Source: Longimicrobium sp. (GTDB lineage Bacteria > Gemmatimonadota > Gemmatimonadetes > Longimicrobiales > Longimicrobiaceae). Taken from it: a stretch of DNA of 36,312 nucleotides. Below the pieces are notes generated by a model, which was not told where the DNA came from, searched no databases, and worked only from the letters and a program-made list of their open reading frames with translations. Shown here piece after piece: positions 13,622 to 21,524 of this stretch. The stretch lies in contig NZ_DATIND010000007.1 in NCBI RefSeq assembly GCF_035474595.1, positions 1 through 36,312 on the forward strand, written 5' to 3'. Position 1 is the first letter of the stretch. Every line of letters begins with the position of its first letter. The translations under genes and the position numbers were made by a program.

Positions 13622-15132
13622 GGGCGCGCCTCCGCCAGCGCGCGGCGGTCCGGCTTGCCCGAGCCCAGCCGCGGGATCTCGGGGAGGAAGACGACCGAGC
13701 GGGGCACCTTGTACCCGGCCAGCCGCGCCCGCGCGTGCGTCACCACGTCGACCTCCGTGAGCCTGGTTTCCCCTCGCGGGACGATGAAGGCGCGCCCCAC
13801 CTCGCCCCAGCGCTCGTCCCGCACGCCGACGACCACGACCTCGGCCACGCCAGGGCAGTCGGCCAGCGCCGCCTCGACCTCGCCGGGAAAGACGTTCTCG
13901 CCGCCGGAGATGAACATCTCCTTGCGCCGCCCGCAGATGCGGAACGCGCCGTCCGCCTCGCGCGCGGCCAGGTCTCCCGTCCGCAGCCATCCATCTTCCG
14001 TGAACGCCTCGGCCGTCTTCTCCGGGTTGCGAAGGTACCCGGCGAACACCTGCGGGCCGCGCAGCAGCAGCTCGCCCGGCTCGCCCGGCGCCGCCTCCGT
14101 GCCGTCCTCGCGCTCCACGCGCATCTCCAGCATCGGCACGGGCCAGCCGACCACGCCGGGGCGCCGGACTGCCTGGTCGGCGGGCATGGCGAAGCAGTTG
14201 GGGCCGCACTCCGTCAGCCCGTACCCCTCGCGCAGCCGGTAGCCCGCCGCGCGGACGCGCTCCGCCAGCGCGGCGGGGAGCGGCGCGCCGCCGGACATGA
14301 AGGTGCGCAAGCTGGGGAGTGGCGATCCCCACTCGCGGCCCTCCATCAGCATCAGCAGCATGGTGGGAACGGTGAGGGCGACGGTGATCCCCTCGTCGCG
14401 GATCCCCTGCATGTAGCTGTCCGCGTCGAACTGGTCGAACAGCACCACCTTGCCGCCGCGGAACCAGAGCGGCGTGGCGAAGACGTTCCATCCCCCCGTG
14501 TGGAAGAAGGGGGTGGAGACGGGGGCCACGTCGCCCGCGCCCAGCTCCCACGCGGTCGTGGTGGCGACGGCGTTGTAGAAGATCTGGCGGTGCGGGAGGA
14601 TGGCGCCCTTGGGGCGGCCGGTGCTCCCGGAGGTGTAGAGGACGAGCCACGGGTCCTCCGCGTCCACCTCCACGTCGCCGGCCGATGGACCGCCGCGGGC
14701 CAGCAGCGCGGGCGCGGCGGCGTCCAGGTCGATCCACCGCGCCTCGCCGATGCCGCGGAGCGCGTCCTCGGCGCGGGCGCGGAAGCGGTCCTCGCCGAGC
14801 ACCAGCCTGGGGCGCGCGTCGTCCAGGATCGGCGCGAGCTCGGGTGCGGCGAGGCGCCAGTTCAGCGGAAGTAGCGCCGCGCCGATGCGGCCGCAGGCGA
14901 AGAACGCCGCGGCCATCTCGCTGCGGTTTCCCGCCAGCGTCGCCACGATGTCGCCGCGGCCGATGCCCTGCGCGCGCAGGAGCGCGGCCCAGCGGTCGGC
15001 GGCGGCGTCCAGCTCGGGGTAGGTCAGCCGCTCGCCGCGCGCGCGGTCCACCAGCGCGTGCCGCTCGCCCGCCAAGCGCCGCCAGAAGCGGAGCGGGTCG
15101 GGGCGGCGGGGGAAGTTCGGGACTGCGTTCAT
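13618..15132 (-). CDS. Class I adenylate-forming acyl-CoA ligase
   Basis: A 504-aa AMP-dependent synthetase. The ATP-binding P-loop is Y-T-S-G-S-T-G-R-P-K-G (about 166-176). 'YGLTECGPN' gives the adenine-binding motif, 'RTGDLA' and 'GRRKEMFISGGENVFPGEVE' the hinge region, and 'GSGKPDRRAL' the catalytic C-terminal Lys. Length and motifs fit medium/long-chain, aryl or o-succinylbenzoate CoA ligases; the substrate cannot be assigned. It has the full C-terminal domain. The ATG at 15132 is the only sensible start. It is the first gene of a two-gene unit with the V4R-like protein (4-nt overlap). The same frame as the V4R-like gene stays open through this gene, a GC-rich coincidence. Confidence 0.92.
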   Translation of the reverse strand: MNAVPNFPRRPDPLRFWRRLAGERHALVDRARGERLTYPELDAAADRWAALLRAQGIGRGDIVATLAGNRSEMAAAFFACGRIGAALLPLNWRLAAPELAPILDDARPRLVLGEDRFRARAEDALRGIGEARWIDLDAAAPALLARGGPSAGDVEVDAEDPWLVLYTSGSTGRPKGAILPHRQIFYNAVATTTAWELGAGDVAPVSTPFFHTGGWNVFATPLWFRGGKVVLFDQFDADSYMQGIRDEGITVALTVPTMLLMLMEGREWGSPLPSLRTFMSGGAPLPAALAERVRAAGYRLREGYGLTECGPNCFAMPADQAVRRPGVVGWPVPMLEMRVEREDGTEAAPGEPGELLLRGPQVFAGYLRNPEKTAEAFTEDGWLRTGDLAAREADGAFRICGRRKEMFISGGENVFPGEVEAALADCPGVAEVVVVGVRDERWGEVGRAFIVPRGETRLTEVDVVTHARARLAGYKVPRSVVFLPEIPRLGSGKPDRRALAEARP

Positions 15133-15293
15133 CGTGTTCGTACCGGTTCGTGCGCTTCCGATTCATCCATGGTCAATCGCATTCCGCGGCGGCGGTGGGG
15201 GCGCTTCGCGCCGGGGGAGAACTCATCGCGGGCGCATCTGCGGCGCGCGCAGGAAGCCTCTTCACTTCCCCGCATTCCTCCGCTCCACCCGAT

Positions 15294-15473
15294 GACGTCA
15301 TCCTGAGGCCGACCACACCATCAGCGCGGAATTCACGATCCTGTGCAGGCCGAAGGATCTATAACTTCGGCCGCACGTCCGCCGGGTGACGTGCATCGAC
15401 TGGCTATGGATCCTTCGGCCTGCCGTCATCCTGCCGGACGCGCGTTCGGCGTGGCCGGCCTCAGGATGACGTC
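15294..15473. repeat. Composite inverted CATCCTGAG element 3
   Basis: Units 15294-15363 and 15405-15473 (inverted) flank a 41-nt spacer reading ACTTCGGCCGCACGTCCGCC and further. The spacer is homologous to that of element 4 at 16827-17000, so the whole 180 bp behaves as one repeat. Confidence 0.85.
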
Positions 15474-15505
15474 TCTTTTGCGCCTGCGCTGGCCACGCAC
15501 CGGGA

Positions 15506-15553
15506 AGTCCGCGAAGGCGGACTGTGTGCCGTTGTAGCCGCGACTTCAGTCGC
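15506..15553 (-). repeat. Double-hairpin element, copy B
   Basis: On the minus strand: GCGACT-GA-AGTCGC, linker GGCTACAACGGCACAC, AGTCCGC-CTTC-GCGGACT. It lies 32 nt after composite element 3 and 26 nt beyond the stop of the minus-strand esterase gene. Confidence 0.85.
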
Positions 15554-15579
15554 ATTTTTACACACGACTCGCATCCTCC

Positions 15580-16563
15580 TCACCGCGAATGGGCGAGGAG
15601 GAAGTCGAGGATGAGGCGCGAGGCGTCGGGTCCCCGGGCGTCGGTGTACGTGCCCTCGGGCGAGCCGCCGGACCAGGCGTGGCCCAGGCCGTCCACGATC
15701 ACCAGCTCGATGGCGGGCTTCCCGTCGGCGCCGCTCCAGCGCGTGCGCTCCACGCCCAGGCCGCCCTCCGTCGAGCGCTGGACGGGGGATGAGGAGACGC
15801 CGAGCACGCCCGCCCACTGCCCCGCCAGCTGCCGCGAGTTCATCGGCGACACCACTGCGTCGGCGCCGCCGTGGATGGCGATGAGCGGCATGGCGCGTCC
15901 GCCGAGCGCGTCCTGCAGCGCGTACGCGAGGATGGCCGGGTCCGGGCTCCCGCCGCGCATCACGGCCAGCGCGTGCGGCACGTCCGAGGCTGCGCGATAC
16001 GGGATGCCGGAGTGCGAGCCGATAGCCGCGAAGAGGTCGGGGTAGCTGGCCGCCACGTTCACCGCCATCGCCGCGCCGGCGGAGACGCCGACGATGTAGA
16101 CACGGCGCGGGTCGATCGCATGCCCTGCCATCACCTCGCGCGTGATCCCGGCGATGACGGCGGGCTCGCCGCGCGACGCCGCCTGGTGCGCGGGGTCGAA
16201 CCAGCTCCAGCACTTCTGCACCTGCATGGCCGCCGGCTGCTCCGGCCAGGCGACCAGCACCCCGGCCTCGCCCGCCAGCGCGTTGAAGCGCGTTCCCCGC
16301 GCGAAGTCGTCGGGGTCCTGCGTGCAGCCGTGCAGCATCACCACCAGCGGCGCGGCGCGCGCGGCGTCGTGACCGGCGGGGACGAAGAGCCGGTAGCGCC
16401 GCGACCCCGCATCTCCCGACCAGGTGTGCCACTCGAAGGTGCCGGCGGCGCGCGCGTCTCCGGCGGGCTGCTGCGCGGCGGCGTCGGGGGCGGTGCTGGT
16501 CATGGTCACGGCTGCCAGGGTGGTGATGAGTGCGCGGTGGATCGTCATCCCCAAGATCTTCAT
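15580..16563 (-). CDS. Secreted PHB-depolymerase-type esterase 1
   Basis: About 327 aa with a signal peptide (MKILGMTIHRALITTLAAVT..., mature after AAAQ). It is an alpha/beta hydrolase: oxyanion region M-L-H-G-C-T-Q-D (about 76-83), nucleophile in G-V-S-A-G (Ser161), acid in 'HGGADAVV' and His in 'GLGHAWSGGSPEGTYTD'. This matches the extracellular type-1 catalytic domain of short-chain-length polyhydroxyalkanoate depolymerases and related feruloyl/acetyl-xylan esterases. No substrate-binding domain is attached, so the polymer is uncertain. The start may be ATG 16563, ATG 16548, or TTG 16569. A 16-bp tandem repeat lies just upstream (16600-16670). A paralogue lies 0.5 kb upstream on the same strand. 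Confidence 0.9.
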   Translation of the reverse strand: MKILGMTIHRALITTLAAVTMTSTAPDAAAQQPAGDARAAGTFEWHTWSGDAGSRRYRLFVPAGHDAARAAPLVVMLHGCTQDPDDFARGTRFNALAGEAGVLVAWPEQPAAMQVQKCWSWFDPAHQAASRGEPAVIAGITREVMAGHAIDPRRVYIVGVSAGAAMAVNVAASYPDLFAAIGSHSGIPYRAASDVPHALAVMRGGSPDPAILAYALQDALGGRAMPLIAIHGGADAVVSPMNSRQLAGQWAGVLGVSSSPVQRSTEGGLGVERTRWSGADGKPAIELVIVDGLGHAWSGGSPEGTYTDARGPDASRLILDFLLAHSR

Positions 16564-16599
16564 CCCCAAATCTGTGCGAGGATCGTACGTCGATCGAAA

Positions 16600-16670
16600 A
16601 TCGCGAAAGATCGTGATCGCGAAAGGTCGTGGTTCGCGAAGGTCGTGATCGCGAAAGGTCGTGGTTCGCG
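16600..16670 (-). repeat. 16-bp tandem repeat upstream of esterase 1
   Basis: Four units in exact 16-bp register (16600, 16616, 16632, 16648) and a partial fifth. Three are ATCGCGAAAGRTCGTG and the third is GTTCGCGAAGGTCGTG. They lie 37-107 nt upstream of the esterase start, the position of a promoter or operator. Confidence 0.8.
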
Positions 16671-16675
16671 AAAAT

Positions 16676-16733
16676 GCGACTGAAGTCGCGGCTACAACGG
16701 CACGCAGTCCGCCTTCGCGGCGCCTTCGCGGAC
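16676..16733 (+). repeat. Double-hairpin element, copy C with a duplicated second loop
   Basis: GCGACT-GA-AGTCGC, linker GGCTACAACGGCACGC, then AGTCC with GCCTTCGCG present twice before GGAC. The 11-nt duplication looks like a slippage event within hairpin 2. Confidence 0.8.
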
Positions 16734-16826
16734 ATCATTTCTGTGCGGGGACGGGCGACGGTGCGAACATTGAAACCCCGTCCATGAGGAGCAATCGCGT
16801 GGACACCACTGCGGTTCTCCCCCATA

Positions 16827-17000
16827 GACGTCATCCTGAGGCCGGCCACACCGCCGTCGCGGCATCCACGGTCATTTGCAGGCCGAAGGATCTATAACTT
16901 CCGCCGCACGTCCGCCGGTTCACGCTCATCGACCGGATCCTTCGGCCTGCCGTCATCCTCGCCGCCGCAATTTCTGCGTGGCCGGCCTCAGGATGACGTC
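16827..17000. repeat. Composite inverted CATCCTGAG element 4
   Basis: Units 16827-16896 and 16934-17000 (inverted) flank a 37-nt spacer homologous to that of element 3. The whole is bracketed by inverted double-hairpin copies C and D. Confidence 0.85.
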
Positions 17001-17021
17001 TTTCCTGCTCACCTCGTGACC

Positions 17022-17069
17022 AGTCCGCGGAGGCGGACTGTGTGCTGTTGTAGCCGCCACTTCAGTGGC
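17022..17069 (-). repeat. Double-hairpin element, copy D
   Basis: On the minus strand: GCCACT-GA-AGTGGC, linker GGCTACAACAGCACAC, AGTCCGC-CTCC-GCGGACT. The first stem carries a G-to-C and C-to-G pair exchange relative to copies B and C, that is, compensatory change. It lies 30 nt after the esterase 2 stop. Confidence 0.85.
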
Positions 17070-17099
17070 ATCTTCCGCCCCCACCCTGCCCCGAATCCC

Positions 17100-18128
17100 C
17101 TAGAACCCGAAGAAGTCCACGATGATCTGGCTGGCGTCCGGGGCGCAGGCATCGGTGTAGGTGCCGGCGCTGCTGCCGCCGGGCCAGCGGTGGTCCATCC
17201 CGCTGATCACGTAGCGGCGGACCACGGTCTGGCCGTTCGCGCTGTTGTTGTAGTCGTAGCGCGTGTACGCGCGGCACGCCGTGCCCGTCACCGTGGCGTC
17301 GGCCGTGTAGTCGACGTTGCCGTTGTCGCTGCCGTCGGCCAGGTCGTTGGTCTGCGTCCACTGCTGCGTGGTCTGCGCGGCGTTCACCGGGTTCACCGTG
17401 CCGTCCGCGGTGCCGTGGAATACCAGCGTGGGGATCACCCGCTTCCCGCCCGTCGCCTGCCGCGTGGAGCAGTCCGTCCCCATCGCGTTGGGGTCGTAGA
17501 TGCTGCCGAACAGCATCGCGTTCGTCCCGCCGCTGGACGTCGTCGCCGCGCCGTACTGCACGCCCGCGACCTCGGCCAGCTTCCGCACCCGGTCCGGGTA
17601 GGTGCACGCCATGATCGTCGCCATCGCGGCGCCGGCGCTGAAGCCGGCCACGCCCACGCGGTTCGAGTCGATGGCGTAGTGGGCCTTCACCCAGTCGATC
17701 ATCCCCGCGATCACGCTGGGCTCGCCGGAGCCGCGCACCTGGTTGGAGGTGTAGAACCAGTTCCAGCAGTCGCCGGGGTTGTACGCCGTCCCCTGCTCGG
17801 GGTAGAGGACGATGAAGTTGCGGCTCTCGGCGAACGAGTTCATCCGCGTCCCCGCCGCGAAGTCGTAGCCGTCCTGCAGGCACCCGTGCAGCATCACCAT
17901 CATCGGCCGCGCCGTCCCCGTGTACGTGGAGGGGATGTAGACGCGGTAGAAGCGCGCGCCGTAGATGCTGCTGAAGGTGCCGTCGATCCACGTCCCCGTG
18001 GCCGCCGCCATGATCGCGGGCTTCGGCGGAACGGGCAGGTCCTCGGGGAGCTCGTCGGCGGAGCAGGCGCCCAGCGCAAGCATGGCAACGGTCGATAGCA
18101 GGACTGCGGCGGTGCGGGTGCGGCGCAT
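17100..18128 (-). CDS. PHB-depolymerase-type esterase 2, lipoprotein
   Basis: A 342-aa paralogue of esterase 1. The N-terminus is a lipoprotein signal, L-A-L-G-A-C with Cys22. It has the oxyanion region M-L-H-G-C-L-Q-D (79-86), nucleophile in G-F-S-A-G (Ser164), acid in 'HGTADGTVN', and His in 'GMDHRWPGGSSAGTYTDA'. Extra Cys residues (CWNW, MACTY, DCSTR, TACRAY, DACA) suggest disulfides in the periplasm or on the cell surface. The ATG at 18128 is preferred over an upstream in-frame ATG because GGAGGAG lies 8 nt before it and the lipobox follows. The gene is downstream of the TonB receptor on the same strand. Likely role: a surface-held esterase releasing short hydroxyacids or acyl groups; substrate unproven. 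Confidence 0.9.
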   Translation of the reverse strand: MRRTRTAAVLLSTVAMLALGACSADELPEDLPVPPKPAIMAAATGTWIDGTFSSIYGARFYRVYIPSTYTGTARPMMVMLHGCLQDGYDFAAGTRMNSFAESRNFIVLYPEQGTAYNPGDCWNWFYTSNQVRGSGEPSVIAGMIDWVKAHYAIDSNRVGVAGFSAGAAMATIMACTYPDRVRKLAEVAGVQYGAATTSSGGTNAMLFGSIYDPNAMGTDCSTRQATGGKRVIPTLVFHGTADGTVNPVNAAQTTQQWTQTNDLADGSDNGNVDYTADATVTGTACRAYTRYDYNNSANGQTVVRRYVISGMDHRWPGGSSAGTYTDACAPDASQIIVDFFGF

Positions 18129-18188
18129 GGACGGCTCCTCCGGACGGGTTTCGGGCGCGAACTCCGGGAGCACTGCAACCACAGGAAA

Positions 18189-18268
18189 GTGCGGAAGCGC
18201 GTGAGTGCGGGAGTGCGCTGGACTCGAGCGAATCCAGCGCACTTCCGCACTTCCGCACTCACGCACTC
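18189..18268 (-). repeat. Inverted pair of octamer arrays (AGTGCGNN) after the TonB receptor gene
   Basis: On the minus strand an array starting CGAGTGCGTGAGTGCGG begins directly after the TGA (18272-18270). An inverted array ends at 18189, and between them lies the 11-bp stem 18212-18222/18233-18243. Together they form one long stem-loop in the receptor's 3' region. Confidence 0.8.
18212..18243 (-). terminator. Core hairpin between the octamer arrays
   Basis: AGTGCGCTGGA (18212-18222) and TCCAGCGCACT (18233-18243) form a perfect 11-bp stem with a 10-nt loop. The arms continue imperfectly into the octamer arrays. It probably ends or stabilises the receptor transcript. Confidence 0.6.
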
Positions 18269-18269
18269 G

Positions 18270-20729
18270 TCACCTCGTATCCACCCGCACGCCCAGGAAC
18301 ACCATCGTGCCGATCGCCGGCATGTTGATCATCTCGGTGTGCTTCACGCCGAAGCCGCACGACGCGCCCTCGTCCGGCAGGCTGACGTCGTTCGCGCGGC
18401 AGTTGAACAGGTTGGCGACCGCCAGGTTCAGCTGCGAGTGGAACTGCGGCAGCCGGTACCCCACGTTCACGTCCAGCGTGTTGAAGGTGGGGATGTGGCC
18501 CTTGTTGATCCCCGAGTTGAAGCGGTAGCCGTTCACGTAGCGGAAGGTGGCCCCGCCGTTCCAGCGGCCCAGGTCGCGCGCGTGCACGCCCAGCGTGAAC
18601 TTGCTGGTGGGCGAGTTCAGCGCGGTGGCCTCGCGGTCGGTGGCCAGGTTGGTGTTGATGCCGGTGATGCGGTCCAGCTTCAGCAGCGACACCGTGCCGG
18701 TGAAGTCCACCCTGGGGCTCAGGATGTACCCCAGCGAGGCGTCGGTGCCGTAGATGGTGGCGTTGCCCAGGTTGAAGTAGGTGAGCACCACCTGCGGCTG
18801 GCTGGTCTCGCTCACGAACGGCTGGTTGTCGGCGTTGTTGTACGCCACGGTGGCTGCGCCGCCCGTGGCGTACGGGTTGGCGATGGTCACCAGCGGGCTC
18901 AGGAAGTTCTGGTAGCGCGAGTAGTACCCGGCCACGTCCACGAACAGCCGCCCGTTGATGAGCCCCTTGTAGCCCGCCTCCCAGGTGGTGTTGCGCTCGG
19001 GAACCAGCGGGTTGTACACGCGCACCACCGAGTTGTCCGACGCCTTGCGCACGGTGATGCCGTCACGGTTGCCGAACACCCCGAACACGCTGACGAAGTT
19101 GGGGATCCAGAAGTTGGTCTGCAGGGTGCTGGGGCTCTTGAACGCGCGGTTGTAGAAGAGCCGGAAGGTGTGTCCCTGCACCGGGGTGAAGAGCAGGCCG
19201 GCCTTGGGCGAGAACTGCGGGTCGTAGTTCTCGTGGTCGTCGTAGCGCGCGGCCAGCAGCAGGCGCAGCTGGGGCAGCAGCGGCGTCTCGGTCTGCGCGT
19301 ACACGCCCCACTGGTCGATCTTCAGGTCCTCGCCGGTCAGGCGGTCGGTCAGCCACTGGCGGTCGCTGCTCACGATGTCGTGGCGATACTGGCCGCCCCA
19401 GGTGACCTGCGTGTTCAGCAGCGGCAGGACGCGGAAGTTGTTCTGCACCTCGGCCGCGTACAGCTGCCCGTCGCTGGGCCAGTCGCTCATCCGCCGCACC
19501 GAGTCGTCGCTGATGGTGCCGGGGGTGGCGGCGCGGTTGGTGGTGTAGCGGTTGGCCGCGTAGCTGTCGCCGGCGTTGCTCTCGGTGCGGTAGGCGCTGG
19601 CGTACCAGTGCGGGTTGGTGGCCCGCAGCTGGATCACGTTGTACGTCCAGTCCACCAGCTGGTTGCGCCCCACGTTGGTCTGGCCCACGCCGTTGGTGCG
19701 GCTGTAGCCGCCCGTCAGCGACAGCTGCGCGTCGCCCGCGTAGCGGATCAGCTGGCCGTAGCCGCGCAGCACGTTGCTGTTCCAGTCCAGCCCCGACGTG
19801 TCACCGACCGAGGTCTCCCACACGCCGGTGGCGCCCGACGAGTGGATGCGGTTGCTCCAGTCGTTGAACGAGTTCCACTCGCCCGACAGCTTGTATCCCC
19901 AGTTCCCCCGCGCCCCGGCCACGCGCCCCTGCAGGTCGTAGTACGAGCGGTTGGCGCCGGTCACCTCGAAGCTCATGCCGGGATAGTCGCGCGGGTCCTT
20001 GCTCTGCAGCGTCAGCACGCCGTTGGACGCGTCGGCGCCGTACAGCGCGCTGCCGGGGCCCACCACCACCTCGATGCCCGAGAGGTCGATCTTGGGGATG
20101 GGGGTGAACGAGCCCACCGGCAGCCCGTTCTCGGGAAGCACGCCGATGCGGCCGTCCTCCAGCATGAGCATGCGGTTGTTGAACGACGAGTTGAAGCCGC
20201 GCGCGTTCACCGCCACGCTGGTCATCCCCACCTGCACGAAGTCCAGCCCGGTGGCCTGCTTCAGCGCGCCCACGAAGGCGTTCCCCGGCGTCTCGGCCAG
20301 CTGCTCGGCGCTCACGCGGGTGATGGTGGCGGGGCTCTCGGAGCGGCGCTCGGCGCGGCGGCTGGCCGACACCACCATGGCGTCCAGCTCCACGTTGTTC
20401 TCTTCGAGGCGGACGGAGACGAGCGTCTCCTCGCCCGGGCGCACGGTGACGTCGCTGTTGTGCGCCACGAAGCCGGGCATGGAAACGCGCAGCCGGTGCA
20501 CGCCCTGCGGCACGCCGCCCAGGGTGAACTGGCCCAGCGTGTTGGCCACGGTGCTGAAGCGGGTGCCGGTGATGCTGACCTGCGCCGCCGAGACGGCGCG
20601 GCCGTCCGGCCCGGAAACGGTGCCGCGGATGGTGCCGGTCTGCGCGGCCGCGAACGCCGGCAGGAGCGCCAGGACCGCCGCCAGCAGGAGTGCGCGCCAG
20701 GCCTGGCGCAGGGTGCCGCTGCTGCTCAT
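18270..20729 (-). CDS. TonB-dependent outer-membrane receptor
   Basis: About 819 aa. It has a signal peptide (1-30, WRALLLAAVLALLPAFAAAQ), then a carboxypeptidase-regulatory-like beta-sandwich (about 32-115: G-T-I-R-G-T-V-S-G-P-D-G-R). A plug domain follows (about 120-235: PATITRVSAEQL, 'VQVGMTSVAVNARGFNSS', 'EVVVGPGSALYGADASNGVLTL'), then a long beta-barrel of alternating aromatic strands. These receptors import ligands across the outer membrane using TonB energy. The fused N-terminal domain is typical of soil and Bacteroidota-like receptors. The C-terminus ends VRVDTR, without the usual terminal aromatic. The start at 20729 is chosen for GGAG 9 nt upstream; 20744 lacks one. It is upstream of esterase 2, suggesting import of esterase products; inference only. 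Confidence 0.93.
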   Translation of the reverse strand: MSSSGTLRQAWRALLLAAVLALLPAFAAAQTGTIRGTVSGPDGRAVSAAQVSITGTRFSTVANTLGQFTLGGVPQGVHRLRVSMPGFVAHNSDVTVRPGEETLVSVRLEENNVELDAMVVSASRRAERRSESPATITRVSAEQLAETPGNAFVGALKQATGLDFVQVGMTSVAVNARGFNSSFNNRMLMLEDGRIGVLPENGLPVGSFTPIPKIDLSGIEVVVGPGSALYGADASNGVLTLQSKDPRDYPGMSFEVTGANRSYYDLQGRVAGARGNWGYKLSGEWNSFNDWSNRIHSSGATGVWETSVGDTSGLDWNSNVLRGYGQLIRYAGDAQLSLTGGYSRTNGVGQTNVGRNQLVDWTYNVIQLRATNPHWYASAYRTESNAGDSYAANRYTTNRAATPGTISDDSVRRMSDWPSDGQLYAAEVQNNFRVLPLLNTQVTWGGQYRHDIVSSDRQWLTDRLTGEDLKIDQWGVYAQTETPLLPQLRLLLAARYDDHENYDPQFSPKAGLLFTPVQGHTFRLFYNRAFKSPSTLQTNFWIPNFVSVFGVFGNRDGITVRKASDNSVVRVYNPLVPERNTTWEAGYKGLINGRLFVDVAGYYSRYQNFLSPLVTIANPYATGGAATVAYNNADNQPFVSETSQPQVVLTYFNLGNATIYGTDASLGYILSPRVDFTGTVSLLKLDRITGINTNLATDREATALNSPTSKFTLGVHARDLGRWNGGATFRYVNGYRFNSGINKGHIPTFNTLDVNVGYRLPQFHSQLNLAVANLFNCRANDVSLPDEGASCGFGVKHTEMINMPAIGTMVFLGVRVDTR

Positions 20730-20799
20730 GGAAGGAGTCTCCATGTTGGGGACACGGTGTGCGACGCGGTCGCGTGCGCACGGGTTGGACTTCAACTAC

Positions 20800-20860
20800 G
20801 AGTGCCGAGTGCTGAGTGCTGAGTGCTGAGTCCTAAGTCCTAAGTCCTAAGTCCTAAGTG
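20800..20860 (+). repeat. Heptamer array changing from GAGTGCT to AAGTCCT
   Basis: In continuous 7-nt register: GAGTGCC, three GAGTGCT, one hybrid GAGTCCT, three AAGTCCT, then AAGTG. The hybrid unit shows the two heptamer types are one family. It lies 22 nt beyond the MaoC stop codon, in the opposite orientation to the stop-abutting arrays. Confidence 0.85.
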
Positions 20861-20881
20861 AACTCAGCTTGGGACCGGCTT

Positions 20882-21361
20882 TCAGCTCGCTCCGACTGCT
20901 GCCGGCTCGCGGTCCACCATCTCCGGTTGGGAGATGGGGATCGGGGAGGCGCGGGGTTCGGGGAGCATCACCATCGCCTCGCCGTCGATCACCGTTTCGC
21001 CGCGGTGGTTGATGACGGTGGTGGCGAGGCGAACGCGGCGTTTCGGGGCGATGACCTCGGCCACCTCGACGCGGGCCGTCACCGTGTCGCCGATGCGGAC
21101 CGGGCGGACGAAGCGCAGGTTCTGCGAGAGGTAGATGGTGCCCGGGCCGGGAAGCCGCATCGCCAGCACGGTGCTGATGAAGCCGGCCGACAGCATCCCG
21201 TGCGCGATCCGCCCGCCGAACATCCCGGCGTCCGCCTCCACGGCGTTCACGTGCGCGGGGTTGAAGTCGCCCGTGATGCCGGCGTACAGCACCACGTCGG
21301 TCTCCGTCACCGTCTTCGCGAACTCGGCCGTCTGCCCGACGGCGATCTCTTCCAGGCGCAT
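20882..21361 (-). CDS. MaoC-like (R)-specific enoyl-CoA hydratase
   Basis: A 159-aa hot-dog-fold protein. It has the hydratase-2 signature Y-A-G-I-T-G-D-F-N-P-A-H-V-N (Asp32, His37 as catalytic pair), then 'GRIAHGMLSAGF' and 'LRFVRPVRIGDTV', as in PhaJ and other MaoC dehydratases. These hydrate trans-2-enoyl-CoA to (R)-3-hydroxyacyl-CoA, or dehydrate the reverse way, linking fatty-acid oxidation and polyhydroxyalkanoate metabolism. The start at 21361 begins the conserved fold; a longer frame reaches into repeat sequence. It is downstream of the SSS/acyl-CoA ligase/KAS III operon on the same strand but separated by 224 nt of repeats. It is bracketed by inverted heptamer arrays. PhaJ role is inferred; no PHA synthase is in the window. 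Confidence 0.9.
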   Translation of the reverse strand: MRLEEIAVGQTAEFAKTVTETDVVLYAGITGDFNPAHVNAVEADAGMFGGRIAHGMLSAGFISTVLAMRLPGPGTIYLSQNLRFVRPVRIGDTVTARVEVAEVIAPKRRVRLATTVINHRGETVIDGEAMVMLPEPRASPIPISQPEMVDREPAAVGAS

Positions 21362-21437
21362 CCGCTGCTCGCTCAAAATCGTTCGTTCGTCCGAGAGCCG
21401 GGCGAATCCGCCCGCTCGCTTCCTCCTGGCCGAAGGT

Positions 21438-21480
21438 GCCACTGAAGTGGCGGCTACAACGGCACACAGTCCTTCGGACT
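21438..21480 (+). repeat. Double-hairpin element, copy E with short second stem
   Basis: GCCACT-GA-AGTGGC, linker GGCTACAACGGCACAC, AGTCC-TTC-GGACT. The second hairpin is shortened symmetrically and closes with CTTCGG, the very stable UUCG-type tetraloop context if transcribed. It lies about 75 nt upstream of the MaoC start. Confidence 0.85.
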
Positions 21481-21524
21481 TCAACTCCGTGCCTGCCTTC
21501 CCATCATCCGGATCCCAATCTTTT

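Larger units (their letters stand above)
15133..15579. other. Intergenic region with composite and double-hairpin elements
   Basis: No gene is supported. It holds composite element 3 (15294-15473) and double-hairpin copy B (15506-15553), which ends 26 nt before the esterase stop codon. Confidence 0.7.
16564..17099. other. Intergenic region with nested repeats
   Basis: No gene is supported. From left to right it holds a 16-bp tandem repeat, double-hairpin copy C (+), composite element 4 and double-hairpin copy D (-). The last three form a symmetric nest. Confidence 0.75.

Noticed and set aside
13031-15166. Apparent 711-aa fusion of the V4R-like protein with an N-terminal extension
   Set aside because: The frame stays open through the ligase gene by chance. 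The extension is Arg/Gly/Pro-rich nonsense and the ligase is in another frame with intact motifs.
18189-20822. 877-aa plus-strand frame opposite the TonB receptor
   Set aside because: Composition is Val/His/Arg/Gly-rich without motifs. The opposite strand has a complete TonB receptor with signal peptide.
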